Position numbers and translations under genes: made by a program. The notes beneath the pieces are model-generated. The model was not told the DNA's origin. It saw only the letters and a program-made list of their open reading frames with translations, and made no database searches. Shown here piece after piece: positions 8,925 to 18,730 of a DNA stretch of 64,000 nucleotides; positions within the stretch are counted from its first letter, which is position 1, and the number at the start of each line of letters is the position of its first letter. This DNA is from Mesorhizobium sp. WSM3860 (GTDB lineage: Bacteria > Pseudomonadota > Alphaproteobacteria > Rhizobiales > Rhizobiaceae): assembly GCF_002294995.1 (NCBI RefSeq), contig NZ_NSGF01000007.1:62001-126000 (forward strand). Direction: 5' to 3'.

Positions 8925-10130
8925 CTAGGCGCGCTCGGCCAGCGCCGGCTCGCTGCGCCGCTCGCGAATGAGATTGACGAAGCGGCGGAAGAGATAGTGC
9001 GAATCCTGCGGGCCGGGCGAGGCCTCGGGATGGTGCTGGACCGAGAACACCGGCCGGCCGGTCAGCGCAATGCCGCAATTCGAACCGTCGAAGAGCGAAA
9101 CGTGGGTTTCCTCGACGCCTTCGGGCAGCGAGTCGGCGTCGACGGCGAAGCCATGGTTCATCGAGACGATCTCGACCTTGCCGGTTGTGTGGTCCTTCAC
9201 CGGATGGTTGGCGCCGTGATGGCCCTGATGCATCTTCTCGGTCTTGCCGCCGAGCGCCAGCGCCAGCATCTGGTGGCCGAGGCAGATGCCGAACACCGGG
9301 AGATCGCTTTTCAGCAGGTCCTGGATGACCGGCACGGCATATTCGCCCGTCGCTTCCGGGTCGCCGGGACCGTTGGACAGGAAGATGCCGTCCGGCTGCA
9401 TGGCCAGGATCTCTTCCGCACCGGTCTTGGCCGGCACGACGGTGACCTTGGCGCCGAGGCCGGCGAGCAGGCGCAGGATGTTTCGCTTGACGCCATAGTC
9501 GATGGCCACGACATGCAGCGACGGCTCGTCCTGCTCGCCGAAGCCCCTGTTCCAGGCCCAGGGCGTCTCGCGCCAGACCGAGGATTGGCCCGAGGTGACC
9601 TCCTTGGCGAGGTCCAGCCCGATAAGGCCCGACCAGGCGGCGGCACGCCGCTTCAGGTCGTCGAGGTCGAAAACACCATCCGGTGCATGGGCGATGACGG
9701 CGTTGGGCATGCCTTTCTCGCGGATCAGCACGGTGAGAGCGCGAGTGTCGATCCCCGAAAGCGCGACGATGCCGCGCCGCTTCAGCCACTCATCGAGATG
9801 CCCGGCCGCCCGGTAGTTGGAGGGGTCGGTGACATTGGCCTTGAAGATCGCGCCGACGGCGCCCGCGCGGGCGGCTGGATGCAAATCCTCGATATCCTCG
9901 CTGTTGGTGCCGACATTGCCGATATGCGGGAAGGTGAAGGTGACGATCTGGCCGGCATAGGAGGGATCGGTGAGGATTTCCTCATAGCCGGTGAGCGCGG
10001 TGTTGAAGCAGACTTCGGCGACCGCCGATCCGGTGGCGCCGAGGCCGCGGCCCTCGATCACCGTGCCGTCGGCAAGCACCAGAAGGGCGGTCGGCTGTTC
10101 GGTGGCCCAAGGGGCGGTGGTGGCGGCCAT
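8925..10130 (-). CDS. carA: Carbamoyl-phosphate synthase small (glutaminase) subunit
   Basis: A 401-residue protein with the CPSase small-chain N-terminal domain (GCxxFNTALTGYEEILTDPSYAGQ region) and a class I glutamine amidotransferase domain. The triad is intact: Cys283 in GICLGHQ, His367 and Glu369 in HHPEA. It releases ammonia from glutamine for CarB, feeding arginine and pyrimidine synthesis. carB is not in the window. It is divergent from the yqeY-type gene, an arrangement common in alphaproteobacteria. Confidence 0.97.
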   Translation of the reverse strand: MAATTAPWATEQPTALLVLADGTVIEGRGLGATGSAVAEVCFNTALTGYEEILTDPSYAGQIVTFTFPHIGNVGTNSEDIEDLHPAARAGAVGAIFKANVTDPSNYRAAGHLDEWLKRRGIVALSGIDTRALTVLIREKGMPNAVIAHAPDGVFDLDDLKRRAAAWSGLIGLDLAKEVTSGQSSVWRETPWAWNRGFGEQDEPSLHVVAIDYGVKRNILRLLAGLGAKVTVVPAKTGAEEILAMQPDGIFLSNGPGDPEATGEYAVPVIQDLLKSDLPVFGICLGHQMLALALGGKTEKMHQGHHGANHPVKDHTTGKVEIVSMNHGFAVDADSLPEGVEETHVSLFDGSNCGIALTGRPVFSVQHHPEASPGPQDSHYLFRRFVNLIRERRSEPALAERA

Positions 10131-10390
10131 GGCGGCACTCCTGTCAGGCGCGGCGACTGGTCAACGGGACCGCTCGCGCAGCAAAGCGCGAAGCAGGATT
10201 TTCCAGCCTCCGCGCGTCAACTCATTGTCTCATGCAGGAGCGAGTACATAGGCGAAGGCACCCAAACGGTCAATGTGGCGGCCCCTAGCCAGATATGATT
10301 TGCATTCGTGCAGCAATATCAGAGGCTTGCCTGCATTTGCGTTGGGCCACCAGCAAAGCTATTGTCCGCCGCGATCGAAGGAGAAGCATC

Positions 10391-10840
10391 ATGCGCGAGA
10401 AAATCGCCGAATCCATGAAGAGCGCGATGAAGGCGCAGGACAAGCACCGCCTGCCGACGCTCAGGCTGATCCAGGCCGCCATTCACGACCGCGACATCGC
10501 CAATCGCGGCGCCGGCAAGCCGGCGGCGAGCGAGGAAGAAATCCTGCAGATCCTCGCCAAGATGGTGAAGCAGCGTGAGGAATCGGCCAAGGCTTTCGAG
10601 GACGGCACGCGGCCGGAACTGGCGGCGCAGGAGCGCGGCGAGATGGAGATTATCCGCGAGTTCCTGCCGGCACAGCTCGACGATGCCGCGATCACGGCGG
10701 CGGCGCGCGAGGCGATCGCAGCCACGGGCGCGGCCAGCCAGAAGGACATGGGCAAGGTGATCGGCGCGCTGAAGCAGAAATATGCCGGCCAGATGGATTT
10801 CGCCAAGGCCAGCGCCATCGTCAAGGGGCTGCTCCAGTAG
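10391..10840 (+). CDS. GatB/YqeY domain protein
   Basis: The ATG at 10391 follows an AAGGAGAAG site and gives 149 residues. The whole protein is a YqeY domain: an N-terminal KSAMKAQDKHRLPTLRLI helix, then Glu-Glu-Glu-Ile-Leu-Gln-Ile-Leu-Ala-Lys-Met, and a C-terminal MGKVIGALKQKYAGQMDF segment. This domain also forms the tRNA-binding tail of GatB, so a tRNA-linked role is suspected but unproven. Divergent from carA. Confidence 0.9.
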   Translation: MREKIAESMKSAMKAQDKHRLPTLRLIQAAIHDRDIANRGAGKPAASEEEILQILAKMVKQREESAKAFEDGTRPELAAQERGEMEIIREFLPAQLDDAAITAAAREAIAATGAASQKDMGKVIGALKQKYAGQMDFAKASAIVKGLLQ

Positions 10841-10849
10841 AAGACCGGC

Positions 10850-11839
10850 TCAGTACTTGCAGATCGGCACCGGCTGCTGCGGCGGCGCCGGGTGGTCTTT
10901 CTTGTACTGCGCGATGATCGGCTCGAGGGCCTTCTTCGGCCAGAATTTCGGCGAGCCGATTTCCTTCAGGCAGGATGCGTTCCAATAGACTCCCGCAGCC
11001 GACAGCGCTTGGCCAGCGGCCTTTGCGCGCGCGACAGCCGCGATGTCGCGCGATTCAGGATAGATGTAGAGCGTGGTCGGGTTGTTCTTCACCAACGGGA
11101 TGATCTGCTCGGCATCGGCCGGCGACCAGCTGGTGCAGCCATTGCTGCGGCCGCCGGCATAATTCACCAGCTTGCCGAACGGGACAAAGCCGTCATGGTC
11201 GGCATATGAGCTGTTCGGATCTTTGCGCAGGCACATGCCCCTGAGCAAGGCAGCCGGATGCCCGCCGATCACGCGCTGCCTGGCATTCGCCGCTTCGCCC
11301 TCGCCGTCGAACTGGATGAAGCTGCGCATGAACACCGCCTTCTGCCCGCCGACGCGGTAATAGCCCTTGAAGGACGTCTTGGTCTCGGCGGTCATGTAGG
11401 CTCCGCCGGCCGTCAGTTCGGAGTCCATCGCGTTGCCGAAGTTTTTCGCGCAACGCCTGCCGTTGGAGAAATCGGCAACGCCTTTGAGGTTGCGGCCGCC
11501 GCCATGGCCCGAAGAAACCGCTCGAAAGACCTGCTTGGCCTCGCAGATGATATAGTAGCGTTGGCCAAGCACACTGTTGCCCAGGTCGCCGGGCCGAGTC
11601 GCATCCATGGCGAAGTAGCAGGGATTACTGACCGAGCCGTCGCTAACCTTCTTCTGGTAGAGCGCGCGCGCCCGCTCCAGCACGACCTGCGAGATCTGAC
11701 CTTCGTTGTCGCCGACATGGCGCTGCAGCCAGTCCGGAATGTTCGATGGGCGCAACGCTGCGAACGAGCCGACCGACATCGTCAGAGCGGCGAAGAGGAA
11801 GAGGACGGCCGCACCAAGCGAAACAGATATCAACCGCAC
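10850..11839 (-). CDS. Exported L,D-transpeptidase-like protein (YkuD_2 type)
   Basis: A 329-residue protein with an N-terminal signal segment (about residues 1-28). The catalytic pattern of murein L,D-transpeptidases of the YkuD_2 group is visible: His194 in GGHPA, then SNGCTSW with Cys235, and a following Thr-Leu-Tyr-Ile-Tyr-Pro strand. These enzymes form or edit 3-3 peptidoglycan cross-links in the periplasm. A tail rich in Pro ends with PICKY. The fold assignment is motif-based. Confidence 0.72.
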   Translation of the reverse strand: MRLISVSLGAAVLFLFAALTMSVGSFAALRPSNIPDWLQRHVGDNEGQISQVVLERARALYQKKVSDGSVSNPCYFAMDATRPGDLGNSVLGQRYYIICEAKQVFRAVSSGHGGGRNLKGVADFSNGRRCAKNFGNAMDSELTAGGAYMTAETKTSFKGYYRVGGQKAVFMRSFIQFDGEGEAANARQRVIGGHPAALLRGMCLRKDPNSSYADHDGFVPFGKLVNYAGGRSNGCTSWSPADAEQIIPLVKNNPTTLYIYPESRDIAAVARAKAAGQALSAAGVYWNASCLKEIGSPKFWPKKALEPIIAQYKKDHPAPPQQPVPICKY

Positions 11840-12119
11840 CGTTTTTGCCCCTCCTGTCGAATGCCTCGTACCCGTGAATCACCCGGGCCGATCATAGAAG
11901 GTCTCGCACGCATCGGCGAAACACTTCAAGTTTAGCGGCGTCTTTGGAGGCCGGATTTTCGGGCCGCTTGGATTGAGCTACTATCTGATTCCGGCGCGCC
12001 CACGCCTCCTCCCTCCGTTGGGAAGCATTGTTCATGCAGGGCTTCGATCGCTAAACCGACTGTTCGAGCGCCGGCATAAGGAGGGGTTGCGAAGACTGCT
12101 CGCAATAGGAGGTTTTTCG

Positions 12120-12830
12120 ATGCGGCTTTCCGCACCCGTCTATCATCTGAAGCGCCAGGCCAGGCTCCTGTCCCGCAGGGAGAATGTTCCCCTTCATGAG
12201 GCGCTTGACCGCATGGCCTCCAAGGAAGGCTTTGGCAGCTGGAGCCTGCTTGCGGCGAAAGCCTCCGAGGCTGCACCCGCAGGCAGGCTGCTGGCGCAGC
12301 TGATGCCCGGCGACATGGTCCTCGTGGCGGCTCGGCCGGGTCAGGGCAAGACGCTGATGAGCCTCGAGCTCGCCGTGGCGGCCATGAAGCAGGGCAGTCG
12401 CGCCGTGTTCTTCACGCTGGAATACATGCATGCCGACATCCTCGACCGGTTCGGCGACATCGGCGTCGACCCTGCCGTTTTCGACCACCTGTTCGAGTTC
12501 GACAATTCCGACGCCATCAGCGCCGTCTACATCATCGAGGCATTGCGGTCGGCGCCGCGCGGCACGCTGGCGGTGATCGACTATCTGCAACTGCTCGACC
12601 AGAGGCGCAAGAATCCCGAGCTCATGGTCCAGATACGCGCCTTGAGATCATTTGCCCGCGAACGGGGGCTGATCCTGGTCTTCATCTCGCAGATCGACCG
12701 GTCATACGATCCGTCCAGGAAGCCGTTTCCCGACCTTAACGATGTCCGGCTGCCGAACCCACTCGATTTATCGCTCTTCGACAAGATGTGCTTCCTCAAC
12801 AAGGGCGAAATCCGCTTTCAGCCAGCTTGA
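12120..12830 (+). CDS. DnaB-like RecA-fold ATPase
   Basis: AGGAGG at 12107-12112 places the start at 12120, giving 236 residues rather than the longer open frame from 11973. A Walker A motif (ARPGQGKTLM near residue 70), a Walker B-like LAVIDYLQLLD, and a following Gln in FISQID match the C-terminal ATPase half of replicative helicase DnaB. The usual DnaB N-terminal domain is missing, so it is a stand-alone ATPase. Role unknown. The GNAT gene follows 52 bp later. Confidence 0.7.
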   Translation: MRLSAPVYHLKRQARLLSRRENVPLHEALDRMASKEGFGSWSLLAAKASEAAPAGRLLAQLMPGDMVLVAARPGQGKTLMSLELAVAAMKQGSRAVFFTLEYMHADILDRFGDIGVDPAVFDHLFEFDNSDAISAVYIIEALRSAPRGTLAVIDYLQLLDQRRKNPELMVQIRALRSFARERGLILVFISQIDRSYDPSRKPFPDLNDVRLPNPLDLSLFDKMCFLNKGEIRFQPA

Positions 12831-12882
12831 GGGCGGTCCTGACCGAGGCTATGCCTGCCGATCTCGCAAAGGACAGGGGATC

Positions 12883-13440
12883 ATGGTCGAAATCGTCAAA
12901 CCCGCGCTCGAACATCTGCCGTCCTACAAGGCGGCGCTGGAGCGCGGCTGGTCGCCGGACAATGTGCGGCGGCTGGAGGCCACGCGCGAGCAGCTCGAGG
13001 CCATTGAAGACGATCCGGTGGCATTTCTCGCCGGCCTTGACGACCCGCAAGCGAAGGGGCCGCCGATCGCGCTGCCGGACGGCACAACGGTGCCACGCCT
13101 GCCGGGTTTCCGGCGCTGGATCTGGGATGGCGAGGCCGCCGGCTCGATCGGGCTTCGCTGGCAGAAGGGCACGTCGGCGCTGCCGCCGCACGTGCTCGGC
13201 CACATCGGCTATGCCGTGGTGCCGTGGAAGAAGGGGCGCGGCTACGCCACCGAAGCGTTGCGGCTGATGCTCGACGAAGCGAGGGCGGTCGGTCTCGACT
13301 ATGTCGAGATCACCACGGATCTCGACAATCTTGCATCCCAGAAGGTGGTGCTCGCCAATGGCGGCATTTTCGTCGGGCGATTCGCCAAAGTCGCCGCCTA
13401 TGGCGGCGCGGAGAGCCTCAAGTACCGGATCGACCTTTAG
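12883..13440 (+). CDS. GNAT family N-acetyltransferase
   Basis: A 185-residue protein starting at the ATG after an AAAGGACAGGGG site. The acetyl-CoA loop is visible in the segment with Val-Pro-Trp-Lys-Lys-Gly-Arg-Gly-Tyr-Ala-Thr-Glu-Ala (near residues 107-119), followed by the typical VEITTDLDN... ASQKVVLANGG end of GNAT domains. It transfers an acetyl group from acetyl-CoA to an amine of unknown identity. Probably cotranscribed with the upstream ATPase gene. Confidence 0.88.
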   Translation: MVEIVKPALEHLPSYKAALERGWSPDNVRRLEATREQLEAIEDDPVAFLAGLDDPQAKGPPIALPDGTTVPRLPGFRRWIWDGEAAGSIGLRWQKGTSALPPHVLGHIGYAVVPWKKGRGYATEALRLMLDEARAVGLDYVEITTDLDNLASQKVVLANGGIFVGRFAKVAAYGGAESLKYRIDL

Positions 13441-13472
13441 CTCTGTTAACGGGCAGGGGCGCCTTATGCGCT

Positions 13473-13859
13473 TTATTCGCCGGGCTTGGCCAGTCTTCCT
13501 TCTGCGGCCTTGTAGTAGAACTGGCTCGCGACAAGCCAGCCTTTCAGCGGCCTGAGCGGCGGAATGCAGGTCGCCAGAATTATTGGCACCGAAACGAAGG
13601 CGTGGAACCACATGGATGGCTCGAACGCCACCTGCGCCCAGACGGCGAACAGGACGGAGGGCACGCAGGCAAAGCAGATGACGAAGAAGGCGGGTCCGTC
13701 GGCCGGATCGGCAAAGGAATAGTCGAGCCCGCAGACTTCGCATTTCGGCGCCAGCTTCAAAAATCCGTCGAACAGCCGGCCTTCTCCGCAACGCGGGCAT
13801 CGCCCGCGGATGCCGACCCGCCAGGGTTCGAGGTGGGGATAATGCGCGTGATCTTGCAT
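13473..13859 (-). CDS. DUF983 family membrane protein
   Basis: The ATG at 13859 has GGAG eight bases upstream (a GTG at 13868 overlaps that site and is less likely). The 128 residues carry two zinc-ribbon-like Cys pairs (GRCPRCGEG and KCEVCGLD) and two membrane segments, the standard layout of DUF983 proteins, some of which lie near cytochrome oxidase genes. Function is not established. Divergent from the MocR-type regulator. Confidence 0.85.
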   Translation of the reverse strand: MQDHAHYPHLEPWRVGIRGRCPRCGEGRLFDGFLKLAPKCEVCGLDYSFADPADGPAFFVICFACVPSVLFAVWAQVAFEPSMWFHAFVSVPIILATCIPPLRPLKGWLVASQFYYKAAEGRLAKPGE

Positions 13860-13928
13860 GGTCGTCACTCCAGGACCTCTGATGGCGTCCGATCGGCCTT
13901 GAGGTCACGCATACATACTAATATCATG

Positions 13929-13944
13929 ATTGTACGCCTACAAT
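13929..13944. promoter_or_regulatory. Short palindrome before the MocR-type gene
   Basis: ATTGTA and TACAAT are perfect inverted 6-mers with a 4-base spacer, 13 bases upstream of the preferred MocR start. MocR/GntR-type regulators often bind short repeats in their own promoter region, so this is a plausible autoregulatory site; no direct proof. Confidence 0.35.
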
Positions 13945-13956
13945 GCGACAAAGTGT

Positions 13957-15348
13957 ATGGATAACGGCAGCATGAATAGTGAAGGCGACCTCAGTTGGCT
14001 TTCTCCCTTGGGGGAAGGCTCACGGCCGATCTATCTCAAAATCGTCGAGGCGCTCGCGGCCGCCCGCTCGATCGGCCGGTTGCAACCAGGGGACAGACTG
14101 CCGCCGCAGCGAGAGCTTGCCCGCTTCCTTGGCGTGGATCTGACCACGGTCACCCGGGCGTTCACCGAAGCCCGCCGCAGGAACCTGATCGACGCAACGA
14201 CCGGTCGCGGCACCTTCATCACGCCCGGCGAGCCGGAAGAGCCGATCCTCGATCTGAGCATGAACATTCCGCCGGCGCCTTCGGGCCTCAGCCTGCCGGC
14301 TTTGATCCGGAGCGGCATCGAGGGACTGCTCAAACGGTCCAGCGCGGAAGCACTGCTTTCGTACCATCCCGGCCCGGGTTCTCCCGCAGAACGCGCCGCC
14401 GGCTCGTCTTGGCTTGCCGTAGCCGGCGACAGGTTGCCGGTCGAGCGCGTGGCTGTCGGCTCGGGGGCGCAGGCGCTGCTCGCCGCTGTCCTTTTGTCGC
14501 AAACCCGCGAGGGCGATACGATCCTCTGCGATCCGCTGACCTATCCCGGCCTGATCGCGCTGGCGGAGGCCACGGGGCGCAAGCTAGCTGGGGCGGGACG
14601 CGACGATGACGGCATGCGCTCCGACTATCTGGAGGAAGCGGCGCGACGATACGGCGCCCGTGTCCTCTACCTCAACCCGACACTTCACAATCCTACCGCG
14701 CTCACCATGCCGGAGGGCCGGCGCCTGGACCTGGTTCGGATGGCGGGCAGGCTTGGCCTGGTGATCGTCGAGGACGACCCCTACAGTCCACTGCAGACCG
14801 ATTCACCGCCAGCCTTCCTCAGCCTGGCGCCGGAGCGGACATTCCATGTGGCTACATTGGCGAAATGCATCTCGCCATTTCTGCGCACGGCGTTCCTGGC
14901 GGCGCCGGACGCGAAATCCGTCGAGCGGATCGCGGCGGCTATCCGGGGCACCACGATGATGGCGCCGCCGCTGATGACGGGGCTCGCCTGCGAGTGGGTG
15001 CGAAGCGGCCTGGCCGGCGAGATCACCGCTGCCGTGCGTGCCGAAGCAGAGGCCAGGCAGACGATCGCGCGCAAGATCCTGCCGGCCGGTTTCGCCTCGA
15101 CGGAATCGAGCCTGCATCTTTGGTATCCGCTGGAGGGGCGATTGCGTTCATCGGAGATCGCCGAGATCGCACGCCGTCGCGGATTGGCGCTCAGCCCGGC
15201 GGAAGAGTTCTCCGTCGTGCCCAGTGCCGCGGATGGCTTGCGGCTGGCCTTGGGTGCCGCATCCAGCCAAGAACGGCTGGAGGAGGGGCTTCACAGTTTG
15301 GTGTCGATCCTGTCGGGCGGCTCTGGCTCCTTGCGTCCTCAGGTCTGA
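13957..15348 (+). CDS. MocR-type regulator: GntR helix-turn-helix fused to aminotransferase-like domain
   Basis: About 463 residues from the ATG at 13957 (13972 also possible). Residues about 20-85 form a GntR winged helix (GDRLPPQRELARFLGVDLTT), and the rest is a fold-type I PLP domain with a Cys-Asp-Pro-Leu-Thr-Tyr-Pro-Gly loop, an Asn-Pro-Thr-Leu-His-Asn-Pro motif and the Schiff-base lysine in TLAKCISP. These fusions use PLP as a ligand to control transcription rather than catalysis. The convergent MFS gene is a possible target. Confidence 0.88.
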   Translation: MDNGSMNSEGDLSWLSPLGEGSRPIYLKIVEALAAARSIGRLQPGDRLPPQRELARFLGVDLTTVTRAFTEARRRNLIDATTGRGTFITPGEPEEPILDLSMNIPPAPSGLSLPALIRSGIEGLLKRSSAEALLSYHPGPGSPAERAAGSSWLAVAGDRLPVERVAVGSGAQALLAAVLLSQTREGDTILCDPLTYPGLIALAEATGRKLAGAGRDDDGMRSDYLEEAARRYGARVLYLNPTLHNPTALTMPEGRRLDLVRMAGRLGLVIVEDDPYSPLQTDSPPAFLSLAPERTFHVATLAKCISPFLRTAFLAAPDAKSVERIAAAIRGTTMMAPPLMTGLACEWVRSGLAGEITAAVRAEAEARQTIARKILPAGFASTESSLHLWYPLEGRLRSSEIAEIARRRGLALSPAEEFSVVPSAADGLRLALGAASSQERLEEGLHSLVSILSGGSGSLRPQV

Positions 15349-15373
15349 GGCGGCAGAGCGGCACGCCGACGAT

Positions 15374-16555
15374 CTATTCCGCCGCAGCCGGCAGCGGCGG
15401 CGTTGCCCGGCTTCGCCATTCCCAAGCCTGCGAGGCAAGCGCGACCGCCACAGCCACCAGCATGGCAAGCGCGCCGGCGACCGGCAGGCTGCGATAGCCA
15501 AGACCGGCATTGAGCATCGCAGCGCCCAGCGAGGCAGCGAGCGCGATGCCGACATTGAAGCCCGAGGGAATCAGCGAGGAGGCAAGGTTTGAGGCGTCTG
15601 CCGTCCAGGCCAGGATCCGGGTCTGGATCGGCGCGCCGATGGCGAAGTTGAGGCCGCCCCACATGACGATCGCGACGATCATCGGCACCGGGTAGGGACT
15701 GACCGTGTAGATGACGCCAAGCATCACCGCCTGCAGGAAAAGCATGGCGATCAGCGACGGCATCAGCTTCCAGTCGGCAAGCTTGCCGCCCAAGAGAACG
15801 CCGATCGTGGCCCCAACACCGTTGAGCAGCAGCACAAATGGGATCAGGCTTTCGTCGAGGCCGGTGACTTCGAGCAGCGTCGGCGTGATGTAGGTGAACA
15901 GGCCGAACTGGCCGATCATCAACATCAGCATCAGGATGAGCGAGGTCCAGACCTGCTGGCGCCCCAATACACGCACCTCGCGCGCGAGGCCGGCGGGCCG
16001 GTTGGCGGCGCCGGCCGTGCGGGGCAGCAGCGCAAGCATGGCGACGATCGCGACGACGCCCAGCGCGCACATCACCCAGAAGGTCGCCCGCCAGCCCCAG
16101 AGACCGCCGATCGCGGTGCCGGCGGGCACGCCGATAACGTTGGAGACGGTCAATCCAGAGAGGATGATCGCCACCGCCCGGCCGCGCTGGTCCTCGCGCA
16201 CCAGGCCGACCGCGACCACCATGGCGACGCCGAAATAGCAGCCATGCGCCACTGCAGTGGCAATGCGCAGCAGAAGCATCGAGGTGAAATCGGGCGCCAG
16301 CGCGCATGCGGCCTGGCCAAGAGTGAACGCAATGGTCAGGGCGATGAGCAGCGTCTTTCGCGAGACCCTGCTGGTTGCGAGCGCCAGGAGCGGACCACCA
16401 ATGGCGATGCCGCAGGCATAGCCGGATACGAGATAGCCGGCGGTCGGCACGGAAACACCCAGACCTTGCGCTACCTCCGGCAGCACGCCGGCGATGACGA
16501 ATTCAGTCGTGCCGAAAGCGAAGGCGGCAATGAACAAGGCAATGAGGGGCAACAT
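15374..16555 (-). CDS. MFS efflux transporter, DHA1 (AraJ/YdhP-like)
   Basis: A twelve-segment permease of about 393 residues. The first helix with FGTTEFVIAGVLPEVAQ is diagnostic of the AraJ/Bcr-like DHA1 exporters. The ATG at 16555 fits family starts; the open frame continues 20 codons further upstream to a TTG. It converges on the MocR-type gene with a 25-bp gap, so they may be linked functionally. Substrate unknown. Confidence 0.88.
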   Translation of the reverse strand: MLPLIALFIAAFAFGTTEFVIAGVLPEVAQGLGVSVPTAGYLVSGYACGIAIGGPLLALATSRVSRKTLLIALTIAFTLGQAACALAPDFTSMLLLRIATAVAHGCYFGVAMVVAVGLVREDQRGRAVAIILSGLTVSNVIGVPAGTAIGGLWGWRATFWVMCALGVVAIVAMLALLPRTAGAANRPAGLAREVRVLGRQQVWTSLILMLMLMIGQFGLFTYITPTLLEVTGLDESLIPFVLLLNGVGATIGVLLGGKLADWKLMPSLIAMLFLQAVMLGVIYTVSPYPVPMIVAIVMWGGLNFAIGAPIQTRILAWTADASNLASSLIPSGFNVGIALAASLGAAMLNAGLGYRSLPVAGALAMLVAVAVALASQAWEWRSRATPPLPAAAE

Positions 16556-16702
16556 GGCGCGGAAAGCGATCCTGAATGAGCTGGCCTCAAAACCATGGAT
16601 GGACGCTGCGGGCAATGCAGAAATTATCGATGCCGCTTTAGGTTTTCTTGACCCGGGTTGGGATGAGCAAAGGCTAACTTTGTCCGGGCTTGTCGGTCGA
16701 TG

Positions 16703-18367
16703 CTAGCTCGCCTTCAGCCGCGAGCCGCCGAGCAGCCCGCGCTCCTCCAGCACCGGGTAGGCCATCGAGGCGAGCAGTGAATTGATCTGCTTGAGATCGC
16801 GGATGGTGTCGAGATGGATCGAACTGGTCTCGACGCTTTTGGCTGTGCCGTCGCGCAGCCGCACGAAATGGCTGGCGCTGGTCTCTTTCTCGCGCTCGCG
16901 CAGCAGGTCCTTCTCGAGCACCAATTGCCGGGCGGTTTCCGGGTCGCGCGAGACCAGCACGTTGAACGCAAGCCGCGCGTTGGCGAGCACCGAGGCATGA
17001 AAAGCGCAAAGCTCGCGCCAGCCCTCGGGCGTGAATTCCAGCCCGCGCTCCAGCTTCTTCCTGACATGCACAAGCATGTTGCGCACGATGATGTCTCCGA
17101 CCTGCTCCAGCTTGACGCAGGCGCCGATCAGTTCCTGGCAGCGCAGTGCCTCGTCCTCGCTCAAGGGGTTCTTGGTCACCTTGGCCAGATAGAGCTTGAT
17201 CGCCGCGTGCTTCTGGTCGACTCGGTCGTCGAGCGCGGCGAGCGCCTTGATCTTGCCGGCGTCGGCGCTCTCATAGAGCTCGATGATCCGCTTCAGCATG
17301 ATCTCGACCGTCTCGCAGACCCGCACCACCTCGCGCGTGGCATTGGCCAGGGCCTGGCTTGGCGTGTCGAGCGCGCTCTCGTTCAGCGCCGACAATTCGA
17401 CCACGTCGAGCGCTGCCGCTGGTTCGGGCTTAGCGCCGAGCGCCACGATCTTCTCCGAAGCGCGATAGACGAGGCCGGCGAGCGGCAGCCCGGCAAGCAG
17501 GATGATCACGTTGAACAGGATATGGGCGTTGACGATCTGGGCGGATGCCGTCGCGCCGAGGAAGGAGAAGTGCGGCCTGAAAATCATGAACAGGATCAGC
17601 ATCACGAGCGAGCCAAGCCCGCGCATCAGAAGATTGCCGATCGGCACGATGCGCACTTCCGCCGCCGCCGAGCGGGTGAGCATCGGCGCGATGATCGATG
17701 AACCGAGATTGACGCCCAGGATGAGGACGACGCCGAGCTCCGGAGTGATCAAGCCCCGACCGGCGAGCGTTGCCATGAGCAGGACCGCCGCGATACTCGA
17801 CTGGAACAGCCAGGTGATCAGCGCCGCCAGCAGGTAGGAACTGATGGCGTCGCCGGAGAAGTAGTTGATGATGACCGGCATGAGCTGACTGTCGCGCAAC
17901 GGCTCGGAAGCCTGGCCGATCATCTCCAGCGACAGGATCAGAAGGCCAATGCCGACCAGGATGCGGCCGGTCTGACGCCAATCGCGGCGCTCGGTGGCCA
18001 TGAACATGATGGTTCCTGCGACCAGGCACAACGGCACCACGAGCGACAGGTCGAAGGTAAGGAGTTTCGCGACCAAGGCGGAGCCGATCTCGGCGCCGCG
18101 CACGGCAAGCTGCCCGGCGGCGCCCGATACGATGCCGGCGCCTGCGAAGGAGCCGACCAGCAGTGTGACGGCGGTCGAACTCTGCAGCGCGATCGCAAGG
18201 CCACAGCCGGCCAGCACCGCCATCAGCGGCTTGCGCATGGTGGCGCGCAGCCTGTGGCGCAGCACATCGCCATAGGCGCGCTCGACACCGGTCTTCACCA
18301 AGCGGGTGGCAAACAGCATCAGCGCCACTGCGCCGGCAAGGTGCAGAAGCACGACGGAGCCGCTCAT
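16703..18367 (-). CDS. Na+/phosphate symporter family protein with PhoU-like tail
   Basis: A 554-residue protein. The N-terminal half holds two Na/Pi-cotransporter repeats (FATRLVKTGVERAYG and LQSSTAVTLLVGSFAGAG, then FQSSIAAVLLMATLAGRG), each with the conserved Gln-Ser-Ser motif. The C-terminal 200 residues are helical and PhoU-like. Bacterial members import phosphate driven by sodium. The start is the ATG at 18367; no operon partner. Confidence 0.9.
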   Translation of the reverse strand: MSGSVVLLHLAGAVALMLFATRLVKTGVERAYGDVLRHRLRATMRKPLMAVLAGCGLAIALQSSTAVTLLVGSFAGAGIVSGAAGQLAVRGAEIGSALVAKLLTFDLSLVVPLCLVAGTIMFMATERRDWRQTGRILVGIGLLILSLEMIGQASEPLRDSQLMPVIINYFSGDAISSYLLAALITWLFQSSIAAVLLMATLAGRGLITPELGVVLILGVNLGSSIIAPMLTRSAAAEVRIVPIGNLLMRGLGSLVMLILFMIFRPHFSFLGATASAQIVNAHILFNVIILLAGLPLAGLVYRASEKIVALGAKPEPAAALDVVELSALNESALDTPSQALANATREVVRVCETVEIMLKRIIELYESADAGKIKALAALDDRVDQKHAAIKLYLAKVTKNPLSEDEALRCQELIGACVKLEQVGDIIVRNMLVHVRKKLERGLEFTPEGWRELCAFHASVLANARLAFNVLVSRDPETARQLVLEKDLLREREKETSASHFVRLRDGTAKSVETSSIHLDTIRDLKQINSLLASMAYPVLEERGLLGGSRLKAS

Positions 18368-18730
18368 GCCGGGCCTCGCATCGAGGCGGCCAGAAAGCGG
18401 AAAAGGGTGCGAATCACGGGCATTTCAAAGGTCGAGACTACAGCAGTTTCCATTAGCCGGATAATAAATTGTGCCCGATTCGGCCGACGTTCGGCACACG
18501 ACGGCGTGTGTCGGAAATGGATAGAAGGTGCTTTGGTTGCAGATCGCGGTCGGACGGGGCGGCAAATGTCGCGTCGATGCGAAGCCTGCGCTTGAACGGG
18601 TTTCTGCAAATTGTTGAAGTCGTTTTCGTAAGCGGCGGAAACCATTACAGAATTGTAATCAAGGTGTTCAGTTTCGGTTCATGCCAGCGGGAATATCTCC
18701 TTGCCTATCGACAACCAAGGAGCACTGACC
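18368..18730. other. Intergenic stretch between the Na/Pi symporter and RcnB-like genes
   Basis: Contains the divergent promoters of both neighbours. Frames opening through it have no ribosome site or recognisable domain. An AAGGAG ribosome site for the next gene is at its end. Nothing else is seen. Confidence 0.5.
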